Positions 17,105 through 25,140 of a stretch of DNA of 64,000 bases are shown in pieces (position 1 is the first letter of the stretch; every line of letters begins with the position of its first letter). The DNA comes from Phaeobacter gallaeciensis (GTDB lineage: Bacteria; Pseudomonadota; Alphaproteobacteria; Rhodobacterales; Rhodobacteraceae). The notes beneath the pieces were generated by a model that saw only the letters and a list, made by a program, of their open reading frames with translations, was not told the origin of the DNA and made no database searches. Made by a program: the position numbers and the translations under genes. The stretch lies in the NCBI RefSeq assembly GCF_001678945.1, contig NZ_CP015124.1:3944001-4008000 (forward strand), in the 5' to 3' direction.

Positions 17105-18270
17105 GGCGCTTGCCCTATGATGGCGTCGTTTTAACGGCCCCCGTGTCGGTGCCCTACGTCCGCTACACCAACGAGACGGCCCATTGGTGGATCGCCCGCG
17201 CCCTGCGCGAGGCGCTCAACGTGATCGGGATGACCCCGCAGCAGCTGGACGGGCTTTCTGTCTCCAGTTTCACGCTGGCGCCCGATACGCCGGTCGGCCT
17301 GACGCAGCATCTGGGCCTTTCGCCTCGGTGGCTCGATACCGTTCCGATGGGCGGGGCCTGCGGCGTTGCCGCCCTGCGCCGGGCGGCGCGTGCGGTGCAA
17401 TGCGGCGATGCCAATGTCATCGCCTGCGTGTCGGGGGATACCAACCGGATCGATAGTTTCCGCACCCTTCTGTCCGCCTTTTCGCGGTTCTCGATGGATG
17501 CGACCTTTCCCTATGGGTTCGGCGGCCCCAACGCGAGCTTCGCCCTGTTGCAGGACGCATATATGCAACAATTTGGCGCCACGCGTGAGGATTTTGGCCG
17601 TATCGCGGTGGCGCAGCGGGCCAATGCCCTGAAGAACCCGCAGGCGATCATGAAAAAGCCGCTGAGCCTCGATCAATACCTTGAGGGCCGCATGATCTCG
17701 GACCCGATCGGCCTGTTTGATTGCGTGATGCCCTGCGCGGGCGCTGAGGCCTTTGTGGTGATGCGCGAAGAGATGGCCGTGGCCAAGGGCCTGCCCTTTG
17801 CCCGCATCAGCGCCACCATCGAGCGCACCAATGCCTTTCCTGAGGATCCCATGCAGCTGCGTGGCGGCTGGGCCGTGGACGTGGACGAGCTGTGGCAGAT
17901 GGCGGGCCATGGCCCTGACGAGATCGACGTCCTGCAAACCTATGATGATTACCCGGTGATCTGCATGATGCAGTTCGAAGACCTGGGGTTCTGCGCCAAG
18001 GGCGAGGGCGCTGAGTTTGTGCGCCGCCATGATCTGACCATCGGCGGCGATTTCCCGCATAACACCTCGGGCGGGCAGCTGTCCGTCGGACAGGCCGGAG
18101 CCGCAGGCGGCTATCTTGGACTGGTCGAAGCACTGCGACAGGTGACGGGCACAGCGGGACCAACCCAGGTCGAGGGCGCCCGCCGGGCGGCCGTGTCGGG
18201 CTTTGGCGTGATCAACTATGACCGGGGTCTTTGTTCCTCTGCCGCCGTGATCGAAGGAGGGACGACATGA
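17101..18270 (+). CDS. thiolase-like protein (SCP2-type / BbsB-like) with altered His motif
   Basis: 389-residue thiolase-fold protein. The nucleophile Cys is likely Cys87 in PMGGACGVAAL, and LGFCAKGEGAEFV and the C-terminal GFGVINYDRGLCSS are typical of the SCP2-thiolase branch. The usual GHPxGxTG loop that holds the catalytic His is replaced by NTSGGQLSVGQAGAAGG (residues 321-337), so this is not a standard acetyl-CoA acetyltransferase. Proteins of this branch work together with a DUF35 zinc-ribbon/OB partner, as in BbsAB of toluene degradation or the Ltp2-ChsH2 retro-aldolase of steroid side-chain degradation. Here the partner is encoded immediately downstream with an ATGA overlap. Likely role: C-C cleavage of an acyl-CoA intermediate. 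Confidence 0.88.
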   Translation: MRRLPYDGVVLTAPVSVPYVRYTNETAHWWIARALREALNVIGMTPQQLDGLSVSSFTLAPDTPVGLTQHLGLSPRWLDTVPMGGACGVAALRRAARAVQCGDANVIACVSGDTNRIDSFRTLLSAFSRFSMDATFPYGFGGPNASFALLQDAYMQQFGATREDFGRIAVAQRANALKNPQAIMKKPLSLDQYLEGRMISDPIGLFDCVMPCAGAEAFVVMREEMAVAKGLPFARISATIERTNAFPEDPMQLRGGWAVDVDELWQMAGHGPDEIDVLQTYDDYPVICMMQFEDLGFCAKGEGAEFVRRHDLTIGGDFPHNTSGGQLSVGQAGAAGGYLGLVEALRQVTGTAGPTQVEGARRAAVSGFGVINYDRGLCSSAAVIEGGTT

Positions 18271-19517
18271 TCAGGCCACTTTCCCCGCCGAAAAAGAAAG
18301 ACCCGCAAAAACGCACCACCGTGCCGGTGCTGCCCCCCGCCACGCGCAGCCGGGCCGCGTTGGGGCTGGGTGTGATGGCCGCGCAGGGTTGTTTTGGCCT
18401 GCAGGTCTGCGCAGACTGCCAGGCGGTGCAATATCCACCGCGTGATGCCTGCCACAAATGCCTGTCCACTGATCTGCCTTGGCAGGATGTGGATCCATCC
18501 GGCACGGTCATGGCTGAAACCACGATCCGTGTGTCGCCTGAACCCTATTTCCGTGAACGGATGCCCTGGCGCATGGGGGCGGTGAAACTCGATGCCGGGC
18601 CCATGCTCAACTGCCATCTGCATGGCGAGGTTGGCCGCGGTGATGCGGTGCGCATGGCGTTGAAACTGGACAGGGCCGGGCAAGGCGTATTGGTTGCGCT
18701 GCCACAGAAAGGAAGCGATGCGATGCAAGATGATTCCGTGCTGCGGGCGATGTCGTCCGATCCAAAATACCGCCGCGTCCTGATCAGTGATGCGCGCGCG
18801 CCGGTGGCTCTGGCCCTGACGCAGGCTCTGCTCAAGGCTGGTGCCTCTCACGTGTTTCTGGGAGAGCCTGAGGCCTGGCGCAGCTGGCCGGAACGGGCGG
18901 CGTTCGAGCAGCTGGAGAATGTCTCGCTTCTGCCGCTGGATGTGACGGATGTGGCCTCGATCGAAAAGCTCGCTGCCGAGATCGGCGGCAAGGTCGATAT
19001 CCTGATCAACACGGCCAGCTTTGTGCGCCCCGGCGGGATCATGGGCAATGACACGGTCTTTGCCCGCGACGGTTTCGAGGTGAACAGCATGGGCCTGATG
19101 CGGCTGGCGCAGGGGTTTGGCCCCGGCATGGCGGCGCGGGTGCAGGATGGAACCAATTCGGCGGCGGCCTTCGTGAATATCCTCTCGGTTCAGGCGCTGG
19201 TGCCGGATCCGGGTTTTGGCACATTCGGGGCGTCCCAGGCGGCGGCGCGGTCGATCTCGCAAAGCCTGCGCGCCGAATTCCGCCAGAGCGGCTTGCGCGT
19301 GATGAATGTCTATATCGGCCCCATCGAGGGTGATGCCTGGTTTCAGCCGCTGCCGCCGCCCAAGGTCACGCCGAACGCCGTCGCGCGCTCGGTCGTCGGC
19401 GGGCTGGTTGATGGGCTGGAAGAGGTCACCTGCGGCGATATCGCCCGTGATCACTATGCGCGCTGGCAGGCTGATGCGCTGTTGCTGGAACGGGAAATGA
19501 CCGGAGGCGGATCATGA
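18267..19517 (+). CDS. DUF35 zinc-ribbon/OB-fold protein fused to a degenerate SDR domain
   Basis: 416-residue two-domain protein. Residues 1-150 form a DUF35 (ChsH2/BbsA-like) unit with a zinc ribbon made by Cys48, Cys51, Cys62 and Cys65 followed by an OB-fold; these bind acyl-CoA and assist thiolase-fold partners. Residues ~165-416 have the length and secondary-structure pattern of a short-chain dehydrogenase but have lost the key residues: the TGxxxGIG cofactor loop is SDARAPVA (174-181), NNAG is NTAS (248-251), and the catalytic YxxxK is FGASQ (Phe320, Gln324), although Ser307 remains. The SDR half is therefore probably inactive and structural. Overlaps both neighbours by ATGA. Compare BbsA plus the silent SDR subunit BbsC. 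Confidence 0.87.
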   Translation: MIRPLSPPKKKDPQKRTTVPVLPPATRSRAALGLGVMAAQGCFGLQVCADCQAVQYPPRDACHKCLSTDLPWQDVDPSGTVMAETTIRVSPEPYFRERMPWRMGAVKLDAGPMLNCHLHGEVGRGDAVRMALKLDRAGQGVLVALPQKGSDAMQDDSVLRAMSSDPKYRRVLISDARAPVALALTQALLKAGASHVFLGEPEAWRSWPERAAFEQLENVSLLPLDVTDVASIEKLAAEIGGKVDILINTASFVRPGGIMGNDTVFARDGFEVNSMGLMRLAQGFGPGMAARVQDGTNSAAAFVNILSVQALVPDPGFGTFGASQAAARSISQSLRAEFRQSGLRVMNVYIGPIEGDAWFQPLPPPKVTPNAVARSVVGGLVDGLEEVTCGDIARDHYARWQADALLLEREMTGGGS

Positions 19518-20287
19518 GCGATCTTATTGCAGATGTGGCCGTGGCGCTGGGCAGCGGTGCGGCGCGTATCGTGGACCTGACCCATACGCTGGACCCGGAT
19601 TTTCCGGTCATCATCCTGCCGCCGGAATTTGGCCAATGCGCCCGCTTCCGCATGGAAGAGGTCAGCGCCTATGATCATCGCGGCCCCGCGTGGAAGTGGC
19701 ACAACCTGACCCTCAATGAACACACGGGCACTCATTTTGACGCTCCTATCCACTGGGTGTCGGGCAAGGATGTGCCCAATGGCGCAGTGGATGAGATCGA
19801 CCCGGGCGTCTTTGTCGGACCGGTCGTGGTGATCGACTGTTCCGAAGGCGCGGCCAAGGACGACGATTTCGAGCTGACACCAGAGATCATCGAAGCTTGG
19901 GAAGCCGAACACGGAGAAATCCCTGCCGATAGCTGGGTCTTGATGCGCACCGACTGGTCCAAGCGCAGCGGGGCAGCCTATCTCAACATGGCAGAGGACG
20001 GGCCGCATTCACCGGGGCCGACCCCGGCAGCGATCGAGCTGCTGCTGAAGCGGGACATTCGCGGGTTCGGGACGGAAACCGTTGGCACCGATGCCGGTCA
20101 GGGATCTCATTACGTGCCACCCTATCCGGCGCATTACTTGCTTCATGGGGCAGGCAAATTCGGGCTGCAATGCCTGCGCAACCTAGATCAGCTGCCCCCC
20201 ACGGGCGCGCTGCTGATTGCCCCCCCTCTCAAGATTAAAGGCGGTACGGGCAGCCCCCTGCGCGTGCTGGCAATGGTGACGACATGA
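19514..20287 (+). CDS. cyclase / kynurenine-formamidase-like metal-dependent hydrolase
   Basis: 257-residue protein of the cyclase (kynurenine formamidase-like) superfamily, metal-dependent hydrolases acting on amides, lactones or cyclic intermediates. The metal-binding signature HTGTHFDAPIHW (around residues 76-87) is complete, preceded by RIVDLTHTLDPDFPV and followed by WVLMRTDWS, GFGTETVGTDAG and HYLLHGAGKFGLQCL, all conserved segments of the family. The operon position suggests hydrolysis of a pathway intermediate, for example a ring-opened acyl compound. Joined to both neighbours by ATGA overlaps. Confidence 0.9.
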   Translation: MSDLIADVAVALGSGAARIVDLTHTLDPDFPVIILPPEFGQCARFRMEEVSAYDHRGPAWKWHNLTLNEHTGTHFDAPIHWVSGKDVPNGAVDEIDPGVFVGPVVVIDCSEGAAKDDDFELTPEIIEAWEAEHGEIPADSWVLMRTDWSKRSGAAYLNMAEDGPHSPGPTPAAIELLLKRDIRGFGTETVGTDAGQGSHYVPPYPAHYLLHGAGKFGLQCLRNLDQLPPTGALLIAPPLKIKGGTGSPLRVLAMVTT

Positions 20288-21009
20288 GCAAGTATACAGC
20301 CGTGATCACGGGCGGCAGCAAGGGCATTGGCGCCGATCTGGGGCAGCGCCTGATTGCTAGGGGATACACGGTTGTCTCCCTGTCACGCGGCGCGCCTGAG
20401 TGGTCGGATCCGGGCCTGCACCACGTGGAGGTCGACCTGCTGGACGCAAGCGCCACGGCGCAGGCCGCAGCAGAAATCGCAGCCAATCATGATGTGACAC
20501 ATCTGGTGAACAATGCCGGGATGATCTGGCCCAATCTGCTGGAAGAGGCGACGCCCGAAGATCTGGCCGGGCTGACGCAGCTGCACCTTGCGGCCCCGCT
20601 GACGCTGTTGCAGGCCTTCTTGCCTGCGATGAAGGCGAAGGGCTTTGGAAGGGTTCTTTTCAACGGTTCGCGCGCTGCGCTTGGCGTGCCGACACGTACG
20701 GCCTATTCCGCCACCAAGGCGGGGATCATCGGCATGGCCCGCACCTGGGCGCTGGAACTGGCCGGGCATGGCATCACGGTGAATGTGGTCTCTCCCGGCC
20801 CCGTGCAGACCGATAACTTCTGGGGGATCATTCCCAAGAGCAGCGACCGTGAGGCAGAGCTGGCGAAGCGCATTCCGGTGGGGCGTCTCGGCACGGTGCG
20901 CGATATCTCGAACGCCTTTCTGTTCTTTTGCGATCCGGAGAACGGGTTTGTCACTGGTCAGACCCTGTATGTTTGCGGTGGCGGCAGCGTCGGGGCGATG
21001 TCGCTTTGA
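20284..21009 (+). CDS. short-chain dehydrogenase/reductase (active type)
   Basis: 241-residue NAD(P)-dependent dehydrogenase with all SDR residues present: TGGSKGIG (9-16), NNAG (76-79), Ser129, Tyr141 and Lys145 in YSATK. It is the natural active partner for the degenerate SDR domain encoded two genes upstream. In the benzylsuccinate pathway BbsD plays this part beside the silent BbsC. Alternatives are a cis-dihydrodiol dehydrogenase for the oxygenase product or a plain beta-hydroxyacyl-CoA dehydrogenase. Last gene of the operon; a 7-bp stem-loop lies downstream. Confidence 0.92.
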   Translation: MSKYTAVITGGSKGIGADLGQRLIARGYTVVSLSRGAPEWSDPGLHHVEVDLLDASATAQAAAEIAANHDVTHLVNNAGMIWPNLLEEATPEDLAGLTQLHLAAPLTLLQAFLPAMKAKGFGRVLFNGSRAALGVPTRTAYSATKAGIIGMARTWALELAGHGITVNVVSPGPVQTDNFWGIIPKSSDREAELAKRIPVGRLGTVRDISNAFLFFCDPENGFVTGQTLYVCGGGSVGAMSL

Positions 21010-21066
21010 CCGGGGCTGCTCCGTAGCGCTTGAAAAATGCACTGCAATTCTAAAGCAAAAGTACGG

Positions 21067-21091
21067 CCGCTGTCGGCTTGTGCAACAGCGG
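21067..21091 (+). terminator. possible stem-loop at the end of the aromatic operon
   Basis: CCGCTGT / ACAGCGG, a perfect 7-bp stem, 58 bp after the SDR stop, with no clear U-tract. The 150 bp between the operon and the tRNA hold nothing else that I can recognise. Confidence 0.35.
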
Positions 21092-21160
21092 TGCTGCGCC
21101 GCAAGAAAAACCGATGGGTGCGCAGGTGTACTGCGGCATTGAGGCAAGTCATTGGTGGTG

Positions 21161-21236
21161 TGGTAGGCCCGGCAGGATTCGAACCTGCAACCAAAGCGTT
21201 ATGAGCGCTCTGCTCTAACCGTTGAGCTACAGGCCC
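21161..21236 (-). tRNA. tRNA with CAT anticodon, probably tRNA-Ile2 (lysidine type)
   Basis: 76-nt cloverleaf on the minus strand with encoded CCA. Acceptor stem GGGCCTG pairs with CGGGCCT (two wobbles), D arm GCTC...GAGC with loop AACGGTTA, anticodon stem GAGCG/CGCTT with loop CTCATAA, and T arm GCAGG-TTCGAAT-CCTGC. The anticodon CAT fits Met or Ile2. The 8-base D loop and lack of initiator-type features rule against initiator tRNA and resemble bacterial tRNA-Ile2, in which C34 is modified to lysidine to read AUA. Elongator tRNA-Met is the alternative. Confidence 0.93.
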
Positions 21237-21273
21237 GCCGTAAGCAAGTGGTTAGGAAATGGCGCGGGCAAGG

Positions 21274-22203
21274 TCAAGCGGTGATTGTCGCGGGTCTCGG
21301 CTGCGCCGCTCGGCGGTGTATTTGGGTCAGGCGCTCTGTCACTCCATCGATCACCAGTTCCCGCCGCCGGTCGATACTGTGGCGCGAGGGGAAGACCGCA
21401 AAGACGTCCTTGTCCGGGGCGTTGTACTCCGGCAGCACCTGTTCGAAGGTGCTATCGCGCAGCTGGTCATCGACAAAAGGACGCGGGGCGCGGGTGTAGC
21501 CAGAGCCGTTGGTCACCGCCTGAATGATGAGTTCGGGATCGTCTGCCGTGAAACCAACCCGTATCGGCGCCAGGACTTCCTCGCCATCACGGTGCAGCGG
21601 AAAGAAACCTTCGGTCTGGTCTTCGTGCAACTGGATGAACTTAAGCCTTAACAAGTCTTCGGGCTGCTGCGGTCGCCCCACGGCATCAAGATAGGCCGGG
21701 GAGGCAAAGAGCACGGTTTCCAACTCCGCGATCTTGCGGCCCACGCCATCGGTGCTGCCCAGCTTGCCGCTGCGGATGGCAAGATCGTAATTCTCGCGCA
21801 CCACGTCGACCAGCCGGTCCTCCAGCCGCATGACGATGTCTAGATCGGGGTATTGCCGGTCCAGCTCCAGCAGAAGCGGTCCGACCACGCTGCGGCCAAG
21901 GAAGGTACTGGTGCTGATGCGAAAGGTACCGGAGACGCTGGCGTTCAGGCTGTCCAGCTCGGCCGTTAGTCGGTCATAGCCACCCAGCAGCCCCTGCGCG
22001 TGGGTAAAGACCAGATCCCCGGCGCGGGTGGCCTGCACCCCGCGAGCACTGCGGTGCAGCAGTTGCTGGCCCAGCAGGCTCTCCAGTTGCTTGATCTGCT
22101 GGCTGACGGCGGATTGGGTCATACCCCGGCGCTGCGCTGCGCGGTTCAGGCTGCCTTCATCCAGTGCCACGACAAATGTTTCCAGAAGTGAAAGCCGGTC
22201 CAT
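21274..22203 (-). CDS. LysR family transcriptional regulator
   Basis: 309-residue regulator with the LysR layout: N-terminal helix-turn-helix (residues 1-62, LNRAAQRRGMTQSAVSQQIKQLE), linker helix, then a periplasmic-binding-protein-like effector domain (about 88-300, beginning GTFRISTSTFLGRSVVGPLLLEL). LysR proteins typically control the divergent gene; here that is the MBL-fold hydrolase at 22323, and a GGTATC/GATACC inverted repeat lies between them, close to the LysR start. The effector is unknown. Confidence 0.94.
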   Translation of the reverse strand: MDRLSLLETFVVALDEGSLNRAAQRRGMTQSAVSQQIKQLESLLGQQLLHRSARGVQATRAGDLVFTHAQGLLGGYDRLTAELDSLNASVSGTFRISTSTFLGRSVVGPLLLELDRQYPDLDIVMRLEDRLVDVVRENYDLAIRSGKLGSTDGVGRKIAELETVLFASPAYLDAVGRPQQPEDLLRLKFIQLHEDQTEGFFPLHRDGEEVLAPIRVGFTADDPELIIQAVTNGSGYTRAPRPFVDDQLRDSTFEQVLPEYNAPDKDVFAVFPSRHSIDRRRELVIDGVTERLTQIHRRAAQPRPATITA

Positions 22204-22231
22204 GATGTACCTATTAGCAAAGCTTATAATC

Positions 22232-22257
22232 GGTATCTGACTTTTGTGACTGATACC
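22232..22257. promoter_or_regulatory. likely LysR operator
   Basis: Inverted repeat with perfect 6-bp arms GGTATC and GATACC separated by 14 bp, between the divergent LysR (start 22203) and MBL-fold (start 22323) genes. Further partial symmetry exists inside the spacer. Size and position suit a LysR recognition site. Confidence 0.55.
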
Positions 22258-22322
22258 TAAGATATGTGCGTCTTATCTGCAGGGTGCGGGGAAAATCCGC
22301 TGATCAGATATTGGAGCACCTT

Positions 22323-23291
22323 ATGACTATCACCCGAAGAACCCTTTTGAAAGCCGCTGCGATCGCCCCAGCGGCGGCTGCAGCACCTGCATTGATCACT
22401 CCTGCTGCTGCGGCGCCGCAGGGGCCGACGCCAGTGCTACATCAGTTCACACTGGGCGATGCGCGGATCACCGCGCTGCTGGATGGGCATCTGGCGATCA
22501 AGCCGGAGTTTTTCACCGGCTATGACGCCGCCAAGGCAGAGGCGGCGCTGGCAGGCTCGCTTTATCGCGAAAATGCGAAAGGTCTGGAAATCCCGGTCAA
22601 TGGCTATCTGGTGGAGCAGGGCGGTGAATATACCCTGATCGATACCGGGACGGCGCAATTGATGGGACCTGATCTGGGCGCGCTGCCTGCGGCCCTGGCA
22701 GCGGCGGGTGTGACGCCTGAGCAGATTACGACCGTGCTGCTGACCCATATCCACCCTGACCATAGCGGTGGATTGCTGACGCCGGATGGCCGTGCCGCCT
22801 TTGCCAATGCGGAACTGGCGGTGGCTGCGGCGGAGTGGGATTACTGGCACGATGAGGCGGTTCTGGCTGCGGTGCCCGAGGAAAGCCGCGGCTTCTTCCA
22901 GACGGCGCGCAGCAGCGTCGCACCCTACGCAAACCGTCTGAAACTACTGACGGGCGAGGCTGAGGCCGCAAGTGGGCTCAGCGCGGTGCCGCTGCCCGGC
23001 CACACGCCGGGCCATACCGGATTCATGCTTGATGCGGGCAGCGAGGCGCTGTTGTTCTGGGGCGATGTTGTTCACAGCGCCGCCCTGCAATTCGCCGAGC
23101 CGGACTGGACCATTCCCTTTGACGTCGATCAGGCGCTGGCCGCGCAGACACGGCGGCAGATGTTCGACCGGGCTGCGGCGGATGATCTGCTGGTTGTCGG
23201 GATGCATTTGGACTTCCCGGGGCTGGGCAAGGTGCTGCGCGCAGGGAAAGGCTTCCGGTTTCATCAGGCACCTTGGCAATTCGGCCTGTAA
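22323..23291 (+). CDS. exported MBL-fold metallo-hydrolase
   Basis: 322-residue metallo-beta-lactamase-fold protein with a twin-arginine-like leader (TRRTLLKAAAIAPAAAAAPA, residues 4-23). The zinc-binding motif HIHPDHSGG is clear, followed by a metal His in PLPGHTPGHTGF and a late GDVVHSAALQF with the bridging Asp. Such proteins hydrolyse lactones, esters or thioesters; the substrate is not evident (a quinolonase/lactonase-type activity would be possible). Start chosen at the ATG after TTGGAGCACCTT. Divergently transcribed from the LysR gene, which probably controls it. Confidence 0.88.
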   Translation: MTITRRTLLKAAAIAPAAAAAPALITPAAAAPQGPTPVLHQFTLGDARITALLDGHLAIKPEFFTGYDAAKAEAALAGSLYRENAKGLEIPVNGYLVEQGGEYTLIDTGTAQLMGPDLGALPAALAAAGVTPEQITTVLLTHIHPDHSGGLLTPDGRAAFANAELAVAAAEWDYWHDEAVLAAVPEESRGFFQTARSSVAPYANRLKLLTGEAEAASGLSAVPLPGHTPGHTGFMLDAGSEALLFWGDVVHSAALQFAEPDWTIPFDVDQALAAQTRRQMFDRAAADDLLVVGMHLDFPGLGKVLRAGKGFRFHQAPWQFGL

Positions 23292-23417
23292 TCCGGGCGT
23301 GAGAGACGCAGTTTGACAGGTTTGCCGTGCTGCCTCTTGCGGCGCGGCAGATTCCCTTGTTCCCTTCCGAAGCGCCTTGCGTTAAAGGCTGCGCAACGTT
23401 TCTAAAGGAGCCAAGTG

Positions 23418-24464
23418 ATGACCAGCGGCAAGAACGGTTTGACCTATGCGGATGCAGGTGTGGACATTGATGCAGGAAATGCATTGGTGGACCGGATCAA
23501 GCCGGCCGCGAAACGCACCAATCGCTCTGGCGTGATGAGCGGTCTGGGCGGTTTTGGAGCGCTGTTTGATCTGAAAGCCGCCGGCTACAATGATCCGATC
23601 CTGGTTGGCGCCACCGATGGCGTCGGCACCAAGCTGCGCATCGCCATCGACACCGGCGTGGTGGACGGCGTCGGCATCGATCTGGTTGCCATGTGCGTCA
23701 ACGATCTGGTCTGTCAGGGCGCCGAACCTTTGTTCTTCCTTGACTATTTCGCCACCGGCAAGCTGGACACAGAAACCGCCGCCCGCATCATCGAAGGCAT
23801 CGCCGAGGGCTGCGTGCGCTCTGGCTGCGCGCTGATCGGCGGCGAGACGGCAGAAATGCCGGGCATGTATCCCGAAGGCGATTTCGACCTTGCGGGTTTT
23901 GCCGTCGGCGCGATGGAGCGCGGCACCGCGCTGCCCGAAGGCGTGGAAGAGGGTGATGTCCTGTTGGGGCTGGCCTCGGACGGGGTGCATTCCAACGGCT
24001 ATTCGCTGGTGCGCAAGCTGGTCGAGGTTTCCGGCCTCGGCTGGGATGCTGATTGTCCCTTTGCCGAAGGTACTCTGGGGGAGGCGCTGCTGACTCCGAC
24101 CCGGCTATATGTGAAACAATCGCTGGCGGCGGTGCGGGCAGGGGGCGTGCATGCGCTGGCCCATATCACCGGCGGCGGGCTGACCGAGAACCTGCCGCGG
24201 GTGCTGCCCGAAGGGCTGGGCGCCGATATCGACCTCAGCGCCTGGGACCTGCCGCCTGTGTTTAAATGGATGGCGGAAACCGGCGGCATCGCCGAGGCAG
24301 AAATGCTGAAGACCTTCAATTGCGGCATTGGTATGATCCTGTCGGTCTCTGCCGACCGCGCAGATGCGCTGACCGAGGTTCTGGAAGGCGAAGGCGAGAC
24401 CGTCAGCCGCCTTGGTACGGTGACTGCGGGCGAGGGTATGCGTTATTCGGGCAAGCTGCTGTGA
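23418..24464 (+). CDS. purM: phosphoribosylformylglycinamidine cyclo-ligase (AIR synthetase)
   Basis: 348-residue enzyme of de novo purine synthesis that closes the imidazole ring, turning FGAM and ATP into AIR. Family motifs include [14 protein letters not shown], the metal/ATP region [11 protein letters not shown] and the glycine-rich [16 protein letters not shown] and [16 protein letters not shown]. The ATG at 23418 lies 7 bases after AAAGGAG; a GTG one codon earlier is possible. Its TGA overlaps the GTG of purN, as usual for this pair. Other purine genes (purC, purS, purQ) are in the window 11 kb away. Confidence 0.97.
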   Translation: MTSGKNGLTYADAGVDIDAGNALVDRIKPAAKRTNRSGVMSGLGGFGALFDLKAAGYNDPILVGATDGVGTKLRIAIDTGVVDGVGIDLVAMCVNDLVCQGAEPLFFLDYFATGKLDTETAARIIEGIAEGCVRSGCALIGGETAEMPGMYPEGDFDLAGFAVGAMERGTALPEGVEEGDVLLGLASDGVHSNGYSLVRKLVEVSGLGWDADCPFAEGTLGEALLTPTRLYVKQSLAAVRAGGVHALAHITGGGLTENLPRVLPEGLGADIDLSAWDLPPVFKWMAETGGIAEAEMLKTFNCGIGMILSVSADRADALTEVLEGEGETVSRLGTVTAGEGMRYSGKLL

Positions 24465-25057
24465 GCCACAAGAAGGTTGCCATTCTGATTTCGGGCGGCG
24501 GCTCCAATATGGTGTCGCTGCTGGAAAGCATGACCGGAGACCATCCGGCGCGCCCTTGTCTGGTGCTGTCCAACAATGCCGATGCGGGCGGGCTGAAGAA
24601 GGCCGCCGCTGCCGGTGTTGCCACCGCAGTGGTGGATCACCGCCCGTTCAAGGGCGACCGCGAGGCGTTTGAGGCGGAACTGGTCAAACCCATTCTGGAG
24701 GCGGGCGCCGATATCGTCTGCCTTGCCGGGTTCATGCGGGTTCTGACCGCTGGTTTCGTGTCGCAGTTTCAGGGCCGGATGTTGAATATCCACCCGTCGC
24801 TGCTGCCCAAATACAAGGGGCTGCACACCCACGCACGCGCGCTGGAGGCTGGCGACAAGGAACACGGCTGCACCGTGCACGAGGTCACGCCCGCGTTGGA
24901 TGATGGCCCGGTTCTGGGGCAGGCGCGGGTTCCGATCCTACCGGGGGACACGCCCGAGGATCTGGCCCAGCGGGTTCTGGTCAAGGAACATCTGCTCTAT
25001 CCGGCAGTGCTGCGTCGTTACGCAGCCGGGGACCGGACACCGGTTCTGATCGACTGA
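24461..25057 (+). CDS. purN: phosphoribosylglycinamide formyltransferase
   Basis: 198-residue enzyme that formylates GAR with 10-formyl-tetrahydrofolate in purine synthesis. The GTG start (24461) overlaps the purM stop as GTGA. The N-terminus [16 protein letters not shown] is the phosphate-binding loop; the catalytic Asn-His-Asp set appears in [17 protein letters not shown] and [14 protein letters not shown] longer frame open in the same phase upstream runs through purM and is not the gene. Confidence 0.96.
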   Translation: MSHKKVAILISGGGSNMVSLLESMTGDHPARPCLVLSNNADAGGLKKAAAAGVATAVVDHRPFKGDREAFEAELVKPILEAGADIVCLAGFMRVLTAGFVSQFQGRMLNIHPSLLPKYKGLHTHARALEAGDKEHGCTVHEVTPALDDGPVLGQARVPILPGDTPEDLAQRVLVKEHLLYPAVLRRYAAGDRTPVLID

Positions 25058-25140
25058 TCTTTCCCGCGCCGTTTGCATTGCAGGAACCAAGGGCGTATCA
25101 CCGGGTGATACGCATGAAATATAAAGAAAAGCCGCGACCG

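Noticed and set aside
18216-19454. 412-codon minus-strand open frame
   Set aside because: Antisense to the DUF35-SDR fusion gene; no recognisable domain.
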